A stretch of 23,935 nucleotides of DNA from the NCBI GenBank assembly GCA_002502095.1, contig DAPJ01000015.1:1-23935 (forward strand), in the 5' to 3' direction. Below are positions 1-7,266 of the stretch, one piece after another. The translations under genes were made by a program, and so were the position numbers. Source of the DNA: Euryarchaeota archaeon UBA62. GTDB lineage: Archaea; Thermoplasmatota; Poseidoniia; Poseidoniales; Thalassarchaeaceae. Positions within the stretch are counted from its first letter, which is position 1; each line of letters starts with the position of its first letter. Below the pieces are notes generated by a model. It searched no databases and was not told where the DNA came from. It saw only the letters and a list, made by a program, of their open reading frames with translations.

Positions 1-1410
1 GAGATGTATCTTGATCTTGATAAATCTGGAATATTCACCCATCCCCAGGACTCGCGCATTCTCATCATAGGAATTGTCGAGGGACCTTATTGCAGGTAGC
101 ATGATCCTGACTACGAATGGGGTTGTGAGCATGATGTGAGCAAGTGAGGGAAGCGCCCAGAATTGGTATGCCGAGGATACGTCCAGCTTGATTATTCCAA
201 GAAGAACGCCTAGTCCTACCATAGCCGCACTGAGCGCGAAGGGTAGCATCGTGAAAACGTCAAGAAGCCTCGCTAGATTGGGGCTTCTCTTCTCCAGATC
301 GTTGATCGTTGATGCCAGGGCATAGCCAAGAGGTAGTGCTACAAGGATGGTAATTGTCGCATATCCGAGCGAGTTCAGGATTGCCTCAGACATTGGAGCG
401 AATGAGAATGACCCATGATATGCTTGATTCCAACCATCAGTTCCCCAGCGAAATCCACCACCGCTTTCCCCTAGATCACGGATTCTGAAGGAGCCGATGA
501 CGACTGAGATCAGTGGTAGAACAGCAAAAATCAACGCTGGCACGATCACGAGCCAGCCACGTGAGTTTGGTTTGCGGACATGTTCCGGACGCGCCTGTGG
601 GAGTATTGCTTTCCTGTCACGCTGGATCACGGAGGTCAGCCAGAGGGAGGTCAACAGGATCGTGAACTGAATCAGTGACGCGCCCATCACGATGTCCGAT
701 GTAGGTTCCATATAGCCTTGGATGCCAGCGGATGACGAAACCTCTGCCATCACGCTCTCCAGGGTATTGTCCCTCACTGTTATCCATCTGACCAAAGCGA
801 AGGAGGTGAACGAGAAGACAAAGGTCATGCACGCCGCCGCCACTACAGAGGGCAACAACAAAGGGATCCAGAGATTCTTGAGTCTCGAAGCCCTAGTTCT
901 GCCATGAGGCAACAAGCGCAACTGCTCTTCCATGTCAGGATCTAGTTTGGACAGGAGAGGCTCGCAGAAACGGATAATCAAAGCCATGTTGAACCAAGCA
1001 TGGGATATTATCAGTGTCCACCACCAAGTGCCCTCATTGGCCCTAATATCCAGTCCGTAGGGGCCTACTATAGTCAGTATTCCCATGGCGGCGATTATTG
1101 ATGGGATGACGAAGGGTAATGTCAGAACTGTCCTTATTAGAGACTCGAAAGGCCACCTGTGACGACCAAGGGACCAAGCTATCGGAAGGCTGATTATTAG
1201 TGTCATTAGAGTCGATGAGACCGCTTGTAACAGTGTGAATTCTAACACGTTCTGTGAAATATAATTCTCGCTCAATGACTTGGTCCAGTCATACGGATTG
1301 GGGCCCGTCACGAGGATAAGTCTCTGAGTAGCTAGGCCGATTGGTACGAGGATTAGCATTGAGTAAAGCATGACCGCCAATGCGCTTGCTAGCCTTCTCA
1401 AATCATTCAC
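1..1410 (-). CDS. thiP: Thiamine-type ABC transporter permease, two fused permease domains (partial, C-terminus beyond window)
   Basis: Integral membrane permease of an iron/thiamine-family importer. The frame is open from a GTG at 1408-1410 to the window edge (470 codons seen), so the C-terminus is missing. The translation is strongly hydrophobic with many membrane segments and contains two copies of the permease domain. Each copy has the cytoplasmic EAA-type loop that contacts the ATPase: one reads EEQLRLLPHGRTRASRLKN, the other, close to the edge, DENARVLGMGEYSRF. Fused double permeases are typical of ThiP and FbpB. The GTG overlaps the stop of the substrate-binding gene by 8 nt, so the two are translationally coupled; an internal ATG a few codons later is the alternative start. 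The thiamine assignment comes from the TPP riboswitch upstream of the operon, because sequence alone does not separate ThiP from iron permeases. The ATPase gene is expected just left of the window. Confidence 0.88.
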   Translation of the reverse strand, partial: MNDLRRLASALAVMLYSMLILVPIGLATQRLILVTGPNPYDWTKSLSENYISQNVLEFTLLQAVSSTLMTLIISLPIAWSLGRHRWPFESLIRTVLTLPFVIPSIIAAMGILTIVGPYGLDIRANEGTWWWTLIISHAWFNMALIIRFCEPLLSKLDPDMEEQLRLLPHGRTRASRLKNLWIPLLLPSVVAAACMTFVFSFTSFALVRWITVRDNTLESVMAEVSSSAGIQGYMEPTSDIVMGASLIQFTILLTSLWLTSVIQRDRKAILPQARPEHVRKPNSRGWLVIVPALIFAVLPLISVVIGSFRIRDLGESGGGFRWGTDGWNQAYHGSFSFAPMSEAILNSLGYATITILVALPLGYALASTINDLEKRSPNLARLLDVFTMLPFALSAAMVGLGVLLGIIKLDVSSAYQFWALPSLAHIMLTTPFVVRIMLPAIRSLDNSYDENARVLGMGEYSRFIKIKIHL

Positions 1411-2512
1411 CTGAAGTCATGGCAGAGTTCCATTCCTCAAGCCATGACTCAATATTCTCTGAGATATCATTCATGGAAATTTGGGATGGCTGTTTGGGGA
1501 TAACTGAGTTGAGCAAATATCCATTTTCCTCAGGTAAATCCTGGCCCTCTAGGACTGAGTACATCAGATTCTCTGTTGGCATCAGGGAGTTTACTTCCGG
1601 TGAAATTAGGTAATTTATGAATTCGCTGGCGGCCTCAATGTTTCCTCCATTCACGGCTGCTGCATATTCTACCTGCAAGAAGGATGTTTTCGGGAGATCC
1701 AGGGAGGCTGACTTTGTCCAATTTTCGTTGTACCATGATTCAACTCCCGGAGAGTGGCAGTACGAGACAGTGATGTGTGCATCCCCAATATACCCCTCGG
1801 TCCATTCCCCGTATCCTCCCGTATAGTGAGTCTCGTAGGCCTCGGACCATCCTGATGTGATGATTACATCGTTGTCCTTCATTGCAGTCCACCAGCTACT
1901 GAATTCATCATTGCCATCCTCCCAGTCAAAGTAGTCAAGCGTTGCCAGCATGAATGCCCTTCCCGGGCTACTTGTAACTGGTGAGGGGAGAGCTACTTTA
2001 CCCCTCCATTCCTCCTCGGTGAGGTTCCAAAGGGAAGTTGGGACCGTCAAATTCTCGCCATCGACTTGATCCGTGTCGTAGTTGAGGCATACATAGCCCA
2101 TGTCAAACGGCGTTGCTAGGGGACCGGAATAGGGCCCAAGGGCATCATTTCTGATGCCAACTTGATTCACATCGCTTTCAGCTAGAAGGTCGAATTCGAT
2201 GGCGGTTCCAAGAAAGTTATTGTCCATACCAATGGCCAAATCCACGTCTTCTCTTCCTTGGTGTTGGATCAGATAGTCAAGAATAGAACCAGCATCATTC
2301 AGCTTTAGAATAGTGACGCTGATTCCCGTCTCATTTTCAAATTCCTCTATCACCTCATCAGTGAGCGCGTATACGTCATATGTCACTATAACGAGCTCCC
2401 TGTCATTCTCAGTATCGCCAACACATCCCGAGAGGGGGATTGTAAGCAGTAGCATTACCATGACCATGTTAGTTATTTTCGGGCTTTTTTCGTTTTTGTT
2501 CGTATTTGTCAT
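1403..2512 (-). CDS. thiB: Thiamine-type ABC transporter substrate-binding lipoprotein
   Basis: Extracytoplasmic solute-binding protein, 369 aa, of the thiamine/iron-binding (ThiB/TbpA-like) type. A basic N-terminus and hydrophobic stretch end in a lipobox LSGC with Cys30 as the likely lipidated residue, so the protein is membrane-tethered outside the cell. The mature part begins with the REL-VIVTYDVYALTDEV-type strand characteristic of thiamine-binding proteins, followed by a segment asking for an extended solute-binding fold. The ATG at 2510-2512 was chosen because a GGAGG lies 7 nt upstream and because the signal peptide then starts at the N-terminus; the frame stays open to 2668, but that extension would translate the riboswitch. 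Its stop overlaps the permease start. Expression is probably repressed by TPP through the riboswitch at 2515-2594. Confidence 0.9.
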   Translation of the reverse strand: MTNTNKNEKSPKITNMVMVMLLLTIPLSGCVGDTENDRELVIVTYDVYALTDEVIEEFENETGISVTILKLNDAGSILDYLIQHQGREDVDLAIGMDNNFLGTAIEFDLLAESDVNQVGIRNDALGPYSGPLATPFDMGYVCLNYDTDQVDGENLTVPTSLWNLTEEEWRGKVALPSPVTSSPGRAFMLATLDYFDWEDGNDEFSSWWTAMKDNDVIITSGWSEAYETHYTGGYGEWTEGYIGDAHITVSYCHSPGVESWYNENWTKSASLDLPKTSFLQVEYAAAVNGGNIEAASEFINYLISPEVNSLMPTENLMYSVLEGQDLPEENGYLLNSVIPKQPSQISMNDISENIESWLEEWNSAMTSGE

Positions 2513-2514
2513 TT

Positions 2515-2594
2515 CACTTCCTCCGCTGGCATTACCCAGATCAGGTCTATGGGTCGCCACACGGGGTGGCCTCTCAGCAAATGCTCCCCAGTAT
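2515..2594 (-). promoter_or_regulatory. TPP (THI-box) riboswitch controlling the thiamine transporter
   Basis: Read on the minus strand, the signature pieces of the TPP aptamer appear in order: ACUGGGGAGC (2592-2583), CUGAGAGG, ACCC, ACCUGAUCUGGGUAAUGCC and AGCGGAGGAAGU. P1 is formed by ACU (2590-2592) with AGU (2516-2518). P2 pairs GGGG (2586-2589) with the CCC before the ACCUGAUCUGG block. P3 is unusually short (AGC-AUUU-GCU). An extra hairpin, GCCAC-loop-GUGGC (2556-2570), sits between CUGAGAGG and ACCC, at the position of the facultative stem of THI elements. P5 is CUGG/CCAG. P4 pairs CCU (2543-2545) with AGG (2520-2522), which is part of the GGAGG ribosome binding site of the downstream gene, so ligand binding should hide that site directly. 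The mechanism is inference; the aptamer itself is a very close consensus match. Confidence 0.93.
2520..2524 (-). promoter_or_regulatory. Ribosome binding site GGAGG of thiB, inside the riboswitch
   Basis: GGAGG on the minus strand with a 7-nt spacer to the ATG at 2512. It decides the thiB start over the upstream in-frame codons. It doubles as the 3' strand of aptamer helix P4. Confidence 0.8.
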
Positions 2595-2611
2595 TGCTTT
2601 CCAAATCGGCA

Positions 2612-2626
2612 GGATACATTAACTTT
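2612..2626 (-). promoter_or_regulatory. Possible TATA-like promoter for the riboswitch transcript
   Basis: Between the P5C dehydrogenase stop (2634-2636) and the aptamer is an A/T-rich minus-strand stretch, AAAGTTAATG. An archaeal start site about 25-27 nt downstream would fall right at the 5' strand of aptamer helix P1. This is weak evidence: read-through from the upstream gene is equally possible. Confidence 0.3.
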
Positions 2627-2633
2627 GACTTGG

Positions 2634-4253
2634 TCATTCTTGTTGCATGAACGGGTATGTCCAATCATGGGGAGGCCGGAGGGTTCTCTTTACTGACCTT
2701 GGGCTGATCCACCTGAGTAGGTTCAGAGGACCGCCTGCTTTGTCGTTGGTCCCTGATGCTCTTGCGCCACCGAAGGGTTGCTGTGCCACCACCGCACCGG
2801 TGGGCTTGTCATTGATGTAGAAGTTTCCAGCAGTGAATCGAAGTGCCTCGAATGCCCTCTGTATGTTCTCCTCATTGGTCGAGAAGATTGATCCGGTGAG
2901 GGCATATGGGGAAGCCTCGTCACACACTCTGAGAATTGCATCGAATTCGTCGTCTTCGTACACGTACACTGTTAGGACCGGGCCGAAGATTTCCTCGATC
3001 ATGGACTCTGAATTGGGGTCCTCGGTCAGGATGATTGTTGGCTCGATGAAGTAGCCCACAGTATCGTCACATCCACCGCCACAGAAGACCTCGCAGGAGT
3101 CCCTTTCTGTGGCCCTTTGGATGTATCCTGATATCTTGTCGAACGCTCTCTTGTCTATCACAGCGGTCATGAAGTTGGTGAAGTCCCTAGCATCGCCCAT
3201 TGCAATCTTGCCAATCTCGTCAGATAATTCGTCGGATATCCCCTCCCATACTGACCGGGGGATGTATGCTCGGCTGGCCGCTGAGCACTTCTGCCCCTGG
3301 TATTCGAACGCCCCCCTTAGCAAGGCTACGACTAGTCCCCTTCTGTCGCAGTCTGGATGTGCGACTACGAAGTCCTTGCCCCCTGTTTCGCCGACGATTC
3401 GGGGATATGAATTGAGCTTGGGCAGAGCTAGCCCGATTTCCTGCCACAGGCCCTGGAAGGTAGCTGTAGAACCAGTGAAGTGCAATCCAGCGAAATTGGG
3501 GTTTGACAGTGCAACTTCAGTAATCTCTGCACCCGAGCCGGGAAGGAAGTTGATTACCCCTGGGGGGAGTCCTGCTTCCATCATCAGCTTCATCAAGTAG
3601 TAGTTGGAGTAGTATGAGTTCCTGCTGGGCTTCCAGACACTGGTGCAGCCCACTATTGCAGGCGCGCTTGGCAGGTTTGCTGCGATGCTCGTGAAGTTGA
3701 ATGGGGTGATTGAGAGTACGAAGCCCTCGAGTGGCCTGATATCTGTCGAGTTAACAACTCCCTCTGGGGAGACTAGTGGCTGGAAGTCATCATGGAACCC
3801 CCTTGCATAGTGGCAGTTGAACCTCCAGAAGTCAATGAGCTCGCAGGCAGAGTCAATCTCTGCCTGGAACACGGTCTTGGACTGGTTGAGCATCGTGGAT
3901 GCATTCACCCTCATCCTCCAATCTCCAGCCAGTAGGTCTGCGCACTTCTCGAAGATCTTGCATCTCTCCTCAAGTCCTATTTCGATCCAGGATCTCTGAG
4001 CATCGACTGCTGCTGAGCAGGCTGATTCCATCTCCTCTCTACCAGCCAGGTGGACATTAGCGAGAATGTGCCCGTGGTTGTGTGGGATGACCTGCGGTAT
4101 CGTGTGTCCGGTGTAGACCTCCTCTCCGTTGATTATACAAGGTATCTCGATAGTCTCAGACATCTGCCTGTCAATCTCTTGAATTATGGAGTTCCTTTCA
4201 GGACTCCCCGGAGAATATCCCAGCACAGGCTCATTCAGTGGTTGCTCAGTCAT
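2634..4253 (-). CDS. 1-pyrroline-5-carboxylate dehydrogenase (L-glutamate gamma-semialdehyde dehydrogenase), ALDH4 type
   Basis: Cytosolic NAD-dependent enzyme oxidising glutamate semialdehyde/P5C to glutamate, the last step of proline (and arginine/ornithine) catabolism. It is 539 aa from the chosen ATG at 4251-4253, the size of the stand-alone mitochondrial ALDH4A1 type rather than the PutA fusion. Diagnostic stretches include NEPV near the start, FNFTSIAANLPSAPA, the general-base Glu of GETGGKD (about residue 289), the catalytic Cys in GQKCSA (about residue 323), EEIFGPVLTVYVY, and the C-terminal FYINDKPTGAVVAQQPFGGA with ASGTNDKAGGP. An in-frame GTG at 4325 would overlap the upstream gene by 13 nt, but homology to the NEPV-starting family favours the ATG. 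No proline dehydrogenase gene is in the window. The thiamine importer follows directly. Confidence 0.93.
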   Translation of the reverse strand: MTEQPLNEPVLGYSPGSPERNSIIQEIDRQMSETIEIPCIINGEEVYTGHTIPQVIPHNHGHILANVHLAGREEMESACSAAVDAQRSWIEIGLEERCKIFEKCADLLAGDWRMRVNASTMLNQSKTVFQAEIDSACELIDFWRFNCHYARGFHDDFQPLVSPEGVVNSTDIRPLEGFVLSITPFNFTSIAANLPSAPAIVGCTSVWKPSRNSYYSNYYLMKLMMEAGLPPGVINFLPGSGAEITEVALSNPNFAGLHFTGSTATFQGLWQEIGLALPKLNSYPRIVGETGGKDFVVAHPDCDRRGLVVALLRGAFEYQGQKCSAASRAYIPRSVWEGISDELSDEIGKIAMGDARDFTNFMTAVIDKRAFDKISGYIQRATERDSCEVFCGGGCDDTVGYFIEPTIILTEDPNSESMIEEIFGPVLTVYVYEDDEFDAILRVCDEASPYALTGSIFSTNEENIQRAFEALRFTAGNFYINDKPTGAVVAQQPFGGARASGTNDKAGGPLNLLRWISPRSVKRTLRPPHDWTYPFMQQE

Positions 4254-4312
4254 GGTGTCCGCTGATGACTCCCATCTAACATTGTTACTGTCGGAAGGAG
4301 TCTGATTTTTTC

Positions 4313-5017
4313 CTACTTCCACCACTCCTTTTCTTGTGTGACTTTTGCCACAGGGCTTGGTTTGCCTCTTATTGATTCTAAGTATTCCTCATACCCTTCT
4401 TTTGAGGCAAATGATTCTAATTCTTGAATGAAAACCCACTGTCCATCATCAACATTCCATTGCTTCCTGCCCATGGGGAGTTCAAAGCCATCGTATGGAA
4501 ACCATCCTCCATTAAACCAGTCCTTACTACCGGAGTCATCCCGGTCATCAAGACTCCAGCCGGGTGACCCGCCCTCGTTCTGAGCATAGTAGTAGAGACG
4601 ATGAGCGGAATCTCGTTTCCTGAACCAATCCCTGCCGTTTATGGCCTCTGACTGTCTTAGGTAGTCTCCTAAGTATCCCGAATCAGGATGCTCGGTGATT
4701 GATATGCCATCGGGCCCAGGAGGAAGCTTTCTGGGAATTGATCCCGGGTCTATAGTGCTCCTAAATGCCCCTAATATGGAACCCAGACCTAAAAATTGAA
4801 CAAGGAGTCCGGCCAAAAGGAATGGCACTGAGAAAGCTGTCAGGAATATAGCGTCACCTAAACCTGCATCCGGACCACGCATTTCGCCAAGTATCATGAA
4901 CGGCGCTAGTGTGAATGGGAGTCCGAAGAAGAAAAGGAATACGCCACCAATGATTGACCCAATTCTCTCGCCGATTCCCACTGAAACCATTTGTGCAACT
5001 CCGAGGATTAGGACCAT
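4313..5017 (-). CDS. Two-transmembrane protein of unknown function
   Basis: I do not recognise a family for this 234-aa protein. The first 90 residues hold two hydrophobic membrane segments (about residues 20-45 and 58-85) linked by a short polar loop. After residue 90 the protein is hydrophilic and rich in Gly, Asp, Trp and Tyr, including the pattern RDWFRKRDSAHRLYYYAQNE and the tail EKEWWK. The alternation of Trp/Tyr/Gly in the second half (WSLDDRD, DWFNGGWFPYDGFELP, QWNVDDGQW) suggests small aromatic-anchored units, like the tails of other membrane proteins in this window. The ATG at 5015-5017 overlaps the stop of the small zinc-finger gene by 10 nt, so the two are probably co-translated. 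No signal peptide cleavage site is evident. Confidence 0.75.
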   Translation of the reverse strand: MVLILGVAQMVSVGIGERIGSIIGGVFLFFFGLPFTLAPFMILGEMRGPDAGLGDAIFLTAFSVPFLLAGLLVQFLGLGSILGAFRSTIDPGSIPRKLPPGPDGISITEHPDSGYLGDYLRQSEAINGRDWFRKRDSAHRLYYYAQNEGGSPGWSLDDRDDSGSKDWFNGGWFPYDGFELPMGRKQWNVDDGQWVFIQELESFASKEGYEEYLESIRGKPSPVAKVTQEKEWWK

Positions 5018-5292
5018 TCAGTGGGCTCGTCCTTCTTCGCCTTCTTCCAGGTGCGATAGCATGACTTGCATATGGTGACCCTCCTAGAATCGCTACTTAG
5101 GCCGGATTCACCCCACACATCAGCCGCTCTATCGAATGCGAGCTTTCTGCCACCTACCTTCTTGTCAGCCCAGTTTTTGCACCCAGAAACATCACACTTT
5201 ACTTGCCCGACAAATTCATCCGAAGACTTCTTTGTGGAGCTATCGCCACCAGATTGTTGCCTCTTCTTGCGGGCATTGGACTTGAACCCCAT
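5008..5292 (-). CDS. Small zinc-finger-like basic protein
   Basis: A 94-aa basic protein, family not recognised. The first 25 residues are Lys/Arg/Ser/Gln-rich and probably disordered (ARKKRQQSGGDSSTKKSS). Then come two cysteine pairs, CDVSGC (C-x4-C, about residues 33-38) and CKSC (C-x2-C, about 75-78), in the layout of a single four-cysteine zinc site. The end is lysine-rich (WKKAKKDEP), so nucleic-acid binding is plausible but unproven. A GAGG lies 5 nt upstream of the ATG at 5290-5292. The gene follows purA by 23 nt and overlaps the next gene by 10 nt. Confidence 0.75.
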   Translation of the reverse strand: MGFKSNARKKRQQSGGDSSTKKSSDEFVGQVKCDVSGCKNWADKKVGGRKLAFDRAADVWGESGLSSDSRRVTICKSCYRTWKKAKKDEPTEWS

Positions 5293-5315
5293 AGGCCCTC
5301 GTCTGAGTGAGCCAA

Positions 5316-6662
5316 TTAGAAGGTTGTCTCTTCGGGCTCGGTATCGAAAGGCCCACCTCGACTAGCGATTGACGCCTTTCTGTCGGGTCCGACCCCTATG
5401 CTTACGATCGGAATGCCCGACAGTTCCTCTATTCTCCTGACATAAGACAGTGCCGCTTCCGGGAGAACCTCGTACCCTTGGCCCTCGCTTCTGGACAGCT
5501 CGGCCATCGCTATCCACTCCTCTTCGGAGAGAGCGGGGAACCCTGGATGCACCTCGTAGACCGGTTTGCACCTGGATAGTTCCTCGCAACTGGTCGGCAT
5601 ATGGCCTACAGTCTGTCCGTCTAGCTCGTAACTGGTGCATATCTTCAACTCATCAAGGCCACCCAGCACGTCCAGCTTGGTGAGTACGATACCAGTGTAT
5701 CCATTCACCCTATGGCTGTCCGAGAGGGATACCATGTCCATCCAACCTGTCCTTCTTGGCCTTCCTGTGGTAGTGCCGAACTCATGTCCGACCATTGCCA
5801 TGTGATTGCCTGGTCCTTCCTCATAGGGGAGCTCTGTGGGGAATGGGCCGTTTCCTACCCGGGTGGTGTAGGCCTTGGATATCCCGAAGCAGTTCTCGAC
5901 ATGTCCCGGGTGTATTCCAGCTCCGTGGGTAGCGTTCGCCCTGCTGGTCACCGAGGACGTGACGAAGGGATAGGTTCCTTGATCGATGTCCAGCATCGCC
6001 CCCTGTGCGCCTTCAAGAAGTACGTTCTCACCGTTCTCCAAGGCCATGTGAATCATCCTCCCAGTCTGCCTGATGGCACCTCCGTACCTCTCCAAAATCC
6101 ATCTCAATTGAGCTACTAAATCTTCTTTCTCCACTCTATCTGATACGTCCACTGAATCTAGCTGCTTATTCATCCGGGTGACGTTTTCTTCCACCTTTGC
6201 ATCGTCATCAACGAGGTAAGGGATGTCAACGAATCTTATTCCTACTCTCTCGATACGGTCCATGTAGGCTGGCCCTATACCCCTTCCTGTTGTGCCTACT
6301 ACCTTGTCAGCGCTATCGTACATCCTATGGAAAGGGAGTATCACCGACGCTCTCTCGCTGATGAACAGCCTCTCTCCCTCTGGCCTCTCTTTGGTCAGTG
6401 CGTACCACCTATCGAGCTCTTCCTCCAATACCCAAGGGTCGATGACCATGCCATCTCCGAGAATAAGGTTACAGTTGGGAGAGGTAACACCGGAAGGTAT
6501 CTGGTGAAGCTTTAGGGTAGTATCTCCGAGTACAATTGTGTGACCAGCATTGTTCCCTCCTTGGAACCTGACGGCCCATGTTGAGTCAGCGGCGAGTTGG
6601 TCTATGGCCTTGCCCTTGCCCTCATCCCCCCACTGGGCTCCGAGTACTACGCTGGCAGGCAC
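5316..6662 (-). CDS. purA: Adenylosuccinate synthetase
   Basis: Catalyses the GTP-dependent joining of IMP and aspartate to adenylosuccinate, the first committed step of AMP synthesis. It is 448 aa from the chosen start, close to the usual 430-450. The N-terminal phosphate-binding loop GAQWGDEGKGKAID, the catalytic-His region GGNNAGHTI, LIPSG-like HQIPSGV, GTTGRGIGPAY, the LEGAQGAMLDID block, TTTGRPRRTGW and KLDVLGGL are all present in family order. The GTG start at 6660-6662 was chosen because GGAGG lies 7 nt upstream (6670-6674) and the family motif begins a few residues later. The frame is open to 6788, but that extension has no homology and would run antisense into L40e. Divergent from L40e; followed by a small zinc-finger gene. 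Confidence 0.96.
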   Translation of the reverse strand: MPASVVLGAQWGDEGKGKAIDQLAADSTWAVRFQGGNNAGHTIVLGDTTLKLHQIPSGVTSPNCNLILGDGMVIDPWVLEEELDRWYALTKERPEGERLFISERASVILPFHRMYDSADKVVGTTGRGIGPAYMDRIERVGIRFVDIPYLVDDDAKVEENVTRMNKQLDSVDVSDRVEKEDLVAQLRWILERYGGAIRQTGRMIHMALENGENVLLEGAQGAMLDIDQGTYPFVTSSVTSRANATHGAGIHPGHVENCFGISKAYTTRVGNGPFPTELPYEEGPGNHMAMVGHEFGTTTGRPRRTGWMDMVSLSDSHRVNGYTGIVLTKLDVLGGLDELKICTSYELDGQTVGHMPTSCEELSRCKPVYEVHPGFPALSEEEWIAMAELSRSEGQGYEVLPEAALSYVRRIEELSGIPIVSIGVGPDRKASIASRGGPFDTEPEETTF

Positions 6663-6669
6663 CGGACGG

Positions 6670-6674
6670 CCTCC
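6670..6674 (-). promoter_or_regulatory. Ribosome binding site GGAGG deciding the purA GTG start
   Basis: GGAGG on the minus strand with a 7-nt spacer to the GTG at 6662. It supports the shorter purA product against the ATG at 6788. Confidence 0.7.
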
Positions 6675-6724
6675 AATGCAGGGGGTGTTTGAATGCTTTG
6701 GAAGAGAAAGGGCGATAGAGACAC

Positions 6725-6736
6725 TGAAATTTATCA
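6725..6736. promoter_or_regulatory. Possible shared TATA-like element of the purA / L40e divergent promoter
   Basis: The A/T-rich core AAATTTAT (6727-6734) is nearly self-complementary and lies in the 111-bp gap between purA and L40e. Start sites about 27 nt away would give a leader of roughly 16 nt for L40e and roughly 40 nt, containing the GGAGG, for purA. Positional argument only. Confidence 0.35.
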
Positions 6737-6773
6737 CGAAGTGGTTATGTAGGGTTGGTAGGTCGGCGGGTTG

Positions 6774-6932
6774 ATGGCACAGAGGCACGCGGTAGCAGAG
6801 GCACGTCTACTGAAGAAGTGGATATGCATGAAGTGCTCTGCAACTCACAGGGGAACAAAGGCCCCTCGGGCATGTAGGAAGTGTGGATACAAGAACTTCA
6901 GGCAGAAGGCCGCTGAGAGAAGGAAGACTTGA
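6774..6932 (+). CDS. rpl40e: Large ribosomal subunit protein L40e
   Basis: A 52-aa very basic ribosomal protein, easily missed because of its size. The translation starts MAQRHAVAEARLLKKWICMK and carries the four zinc ligands as CMKC (residues 18-21) and CRKC, followed by GYKNFRQKAAE and a basic end. This is the complete archaeal L40e pattern (the archaeal counterpart of the ubiquitin-fused eukaryotic L40). It is the only rightward gene in the left half of the window. It is convergent with the UPF0147 gene, the two stop codons being only 2 nt apart, and divergent from purA. Confidence 0.95.
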   Translation: MAQRHAVAEARLLKKWICMKCSATHRGTKAPRACRKCGYKNFRQKAAERRKT

Positions 6933-6934
6933 GT

Positions 6935-7213
6935 TCACTTGTTCCTCTTGTGCTCTGCCATTAAAGTCTCTAGGGCAGTCTGAATCTGCAGACAAAGCGG
7001 ACCGTAGTGTATCGGTAGATTTGCGTCATTGAATATGTCATCAAGCTTCGAAGCTGTCATACCCAGCCTCACGTCCATATCTTTGCCCTTGTTGAGGAGC
7101 CATTGTTCTACTGCCTCCTTGGCAGATGCCCTGATATTTCTGGGTACCTGCGTATCGTCTAACTGGCCCAGTACTTGGGCTATCTGCTGAATCCTGGTCT
7201 CGACGTCTGACAA
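6935..7213 (-). CDS. UPF0147 family protein
   Basis: A 92-aa, largely helical small protein of the conserved archaeal UPF0147 family, function unknown. The diagnostic centre DDTQVPRNIRASAKEAV (about residues 19-35) is followed by a helical segment ending LDDIFNDANLPIHYG, the family's second conserved patch. The start is an unusual TTG at 7211-7213, supported by GGTGG placed 4 nt upstream and by the family's N-terminal length. Convergent with L40e and 53 nt downstream of the isoaspartyl peptidase gene; it may belong to the same leftward transcript as lonB and the peptidase. Confidence 0.88.
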   Translation of the reverse strand: MSDVETRIQQIAQVLGQLDDTQVPRNIRASAKEAVEQWLLNKGKDMDVRLGMTASKLDDIFNDANLPIHYGPLCLQIQTALETLMAEHKRNK

Positions 7214-7266
7214 GTTACCACCAGCTCTTCGAGCAAAGGGCCCTCCTTAAGCGCATCCCCCTAGGG

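Noticed and set aside
2513..2668. N-terminal extension of the thiamine-binding protein (in-frame start at 2668)
   Set aside because: It would translate the TPP aptamer and overlap the P5C dehydrogenase stop; the signal peptide and GGAGG place the start at 2512.
3109..3600. 163-codon rightward open frame inside the P5C dehydrogenase gene
   Set aside because: Antisense to strongly conserved catalytic regions of ALDH4; composition of a shadow frame.
6663..6788. N-terminal extension of purA from an ATG at 6788
   Set aside because: The extra 42 residues have no resemblance to PurA, run antisense into L40e, and a GTG with a good ribosome binding site stands at the family start.
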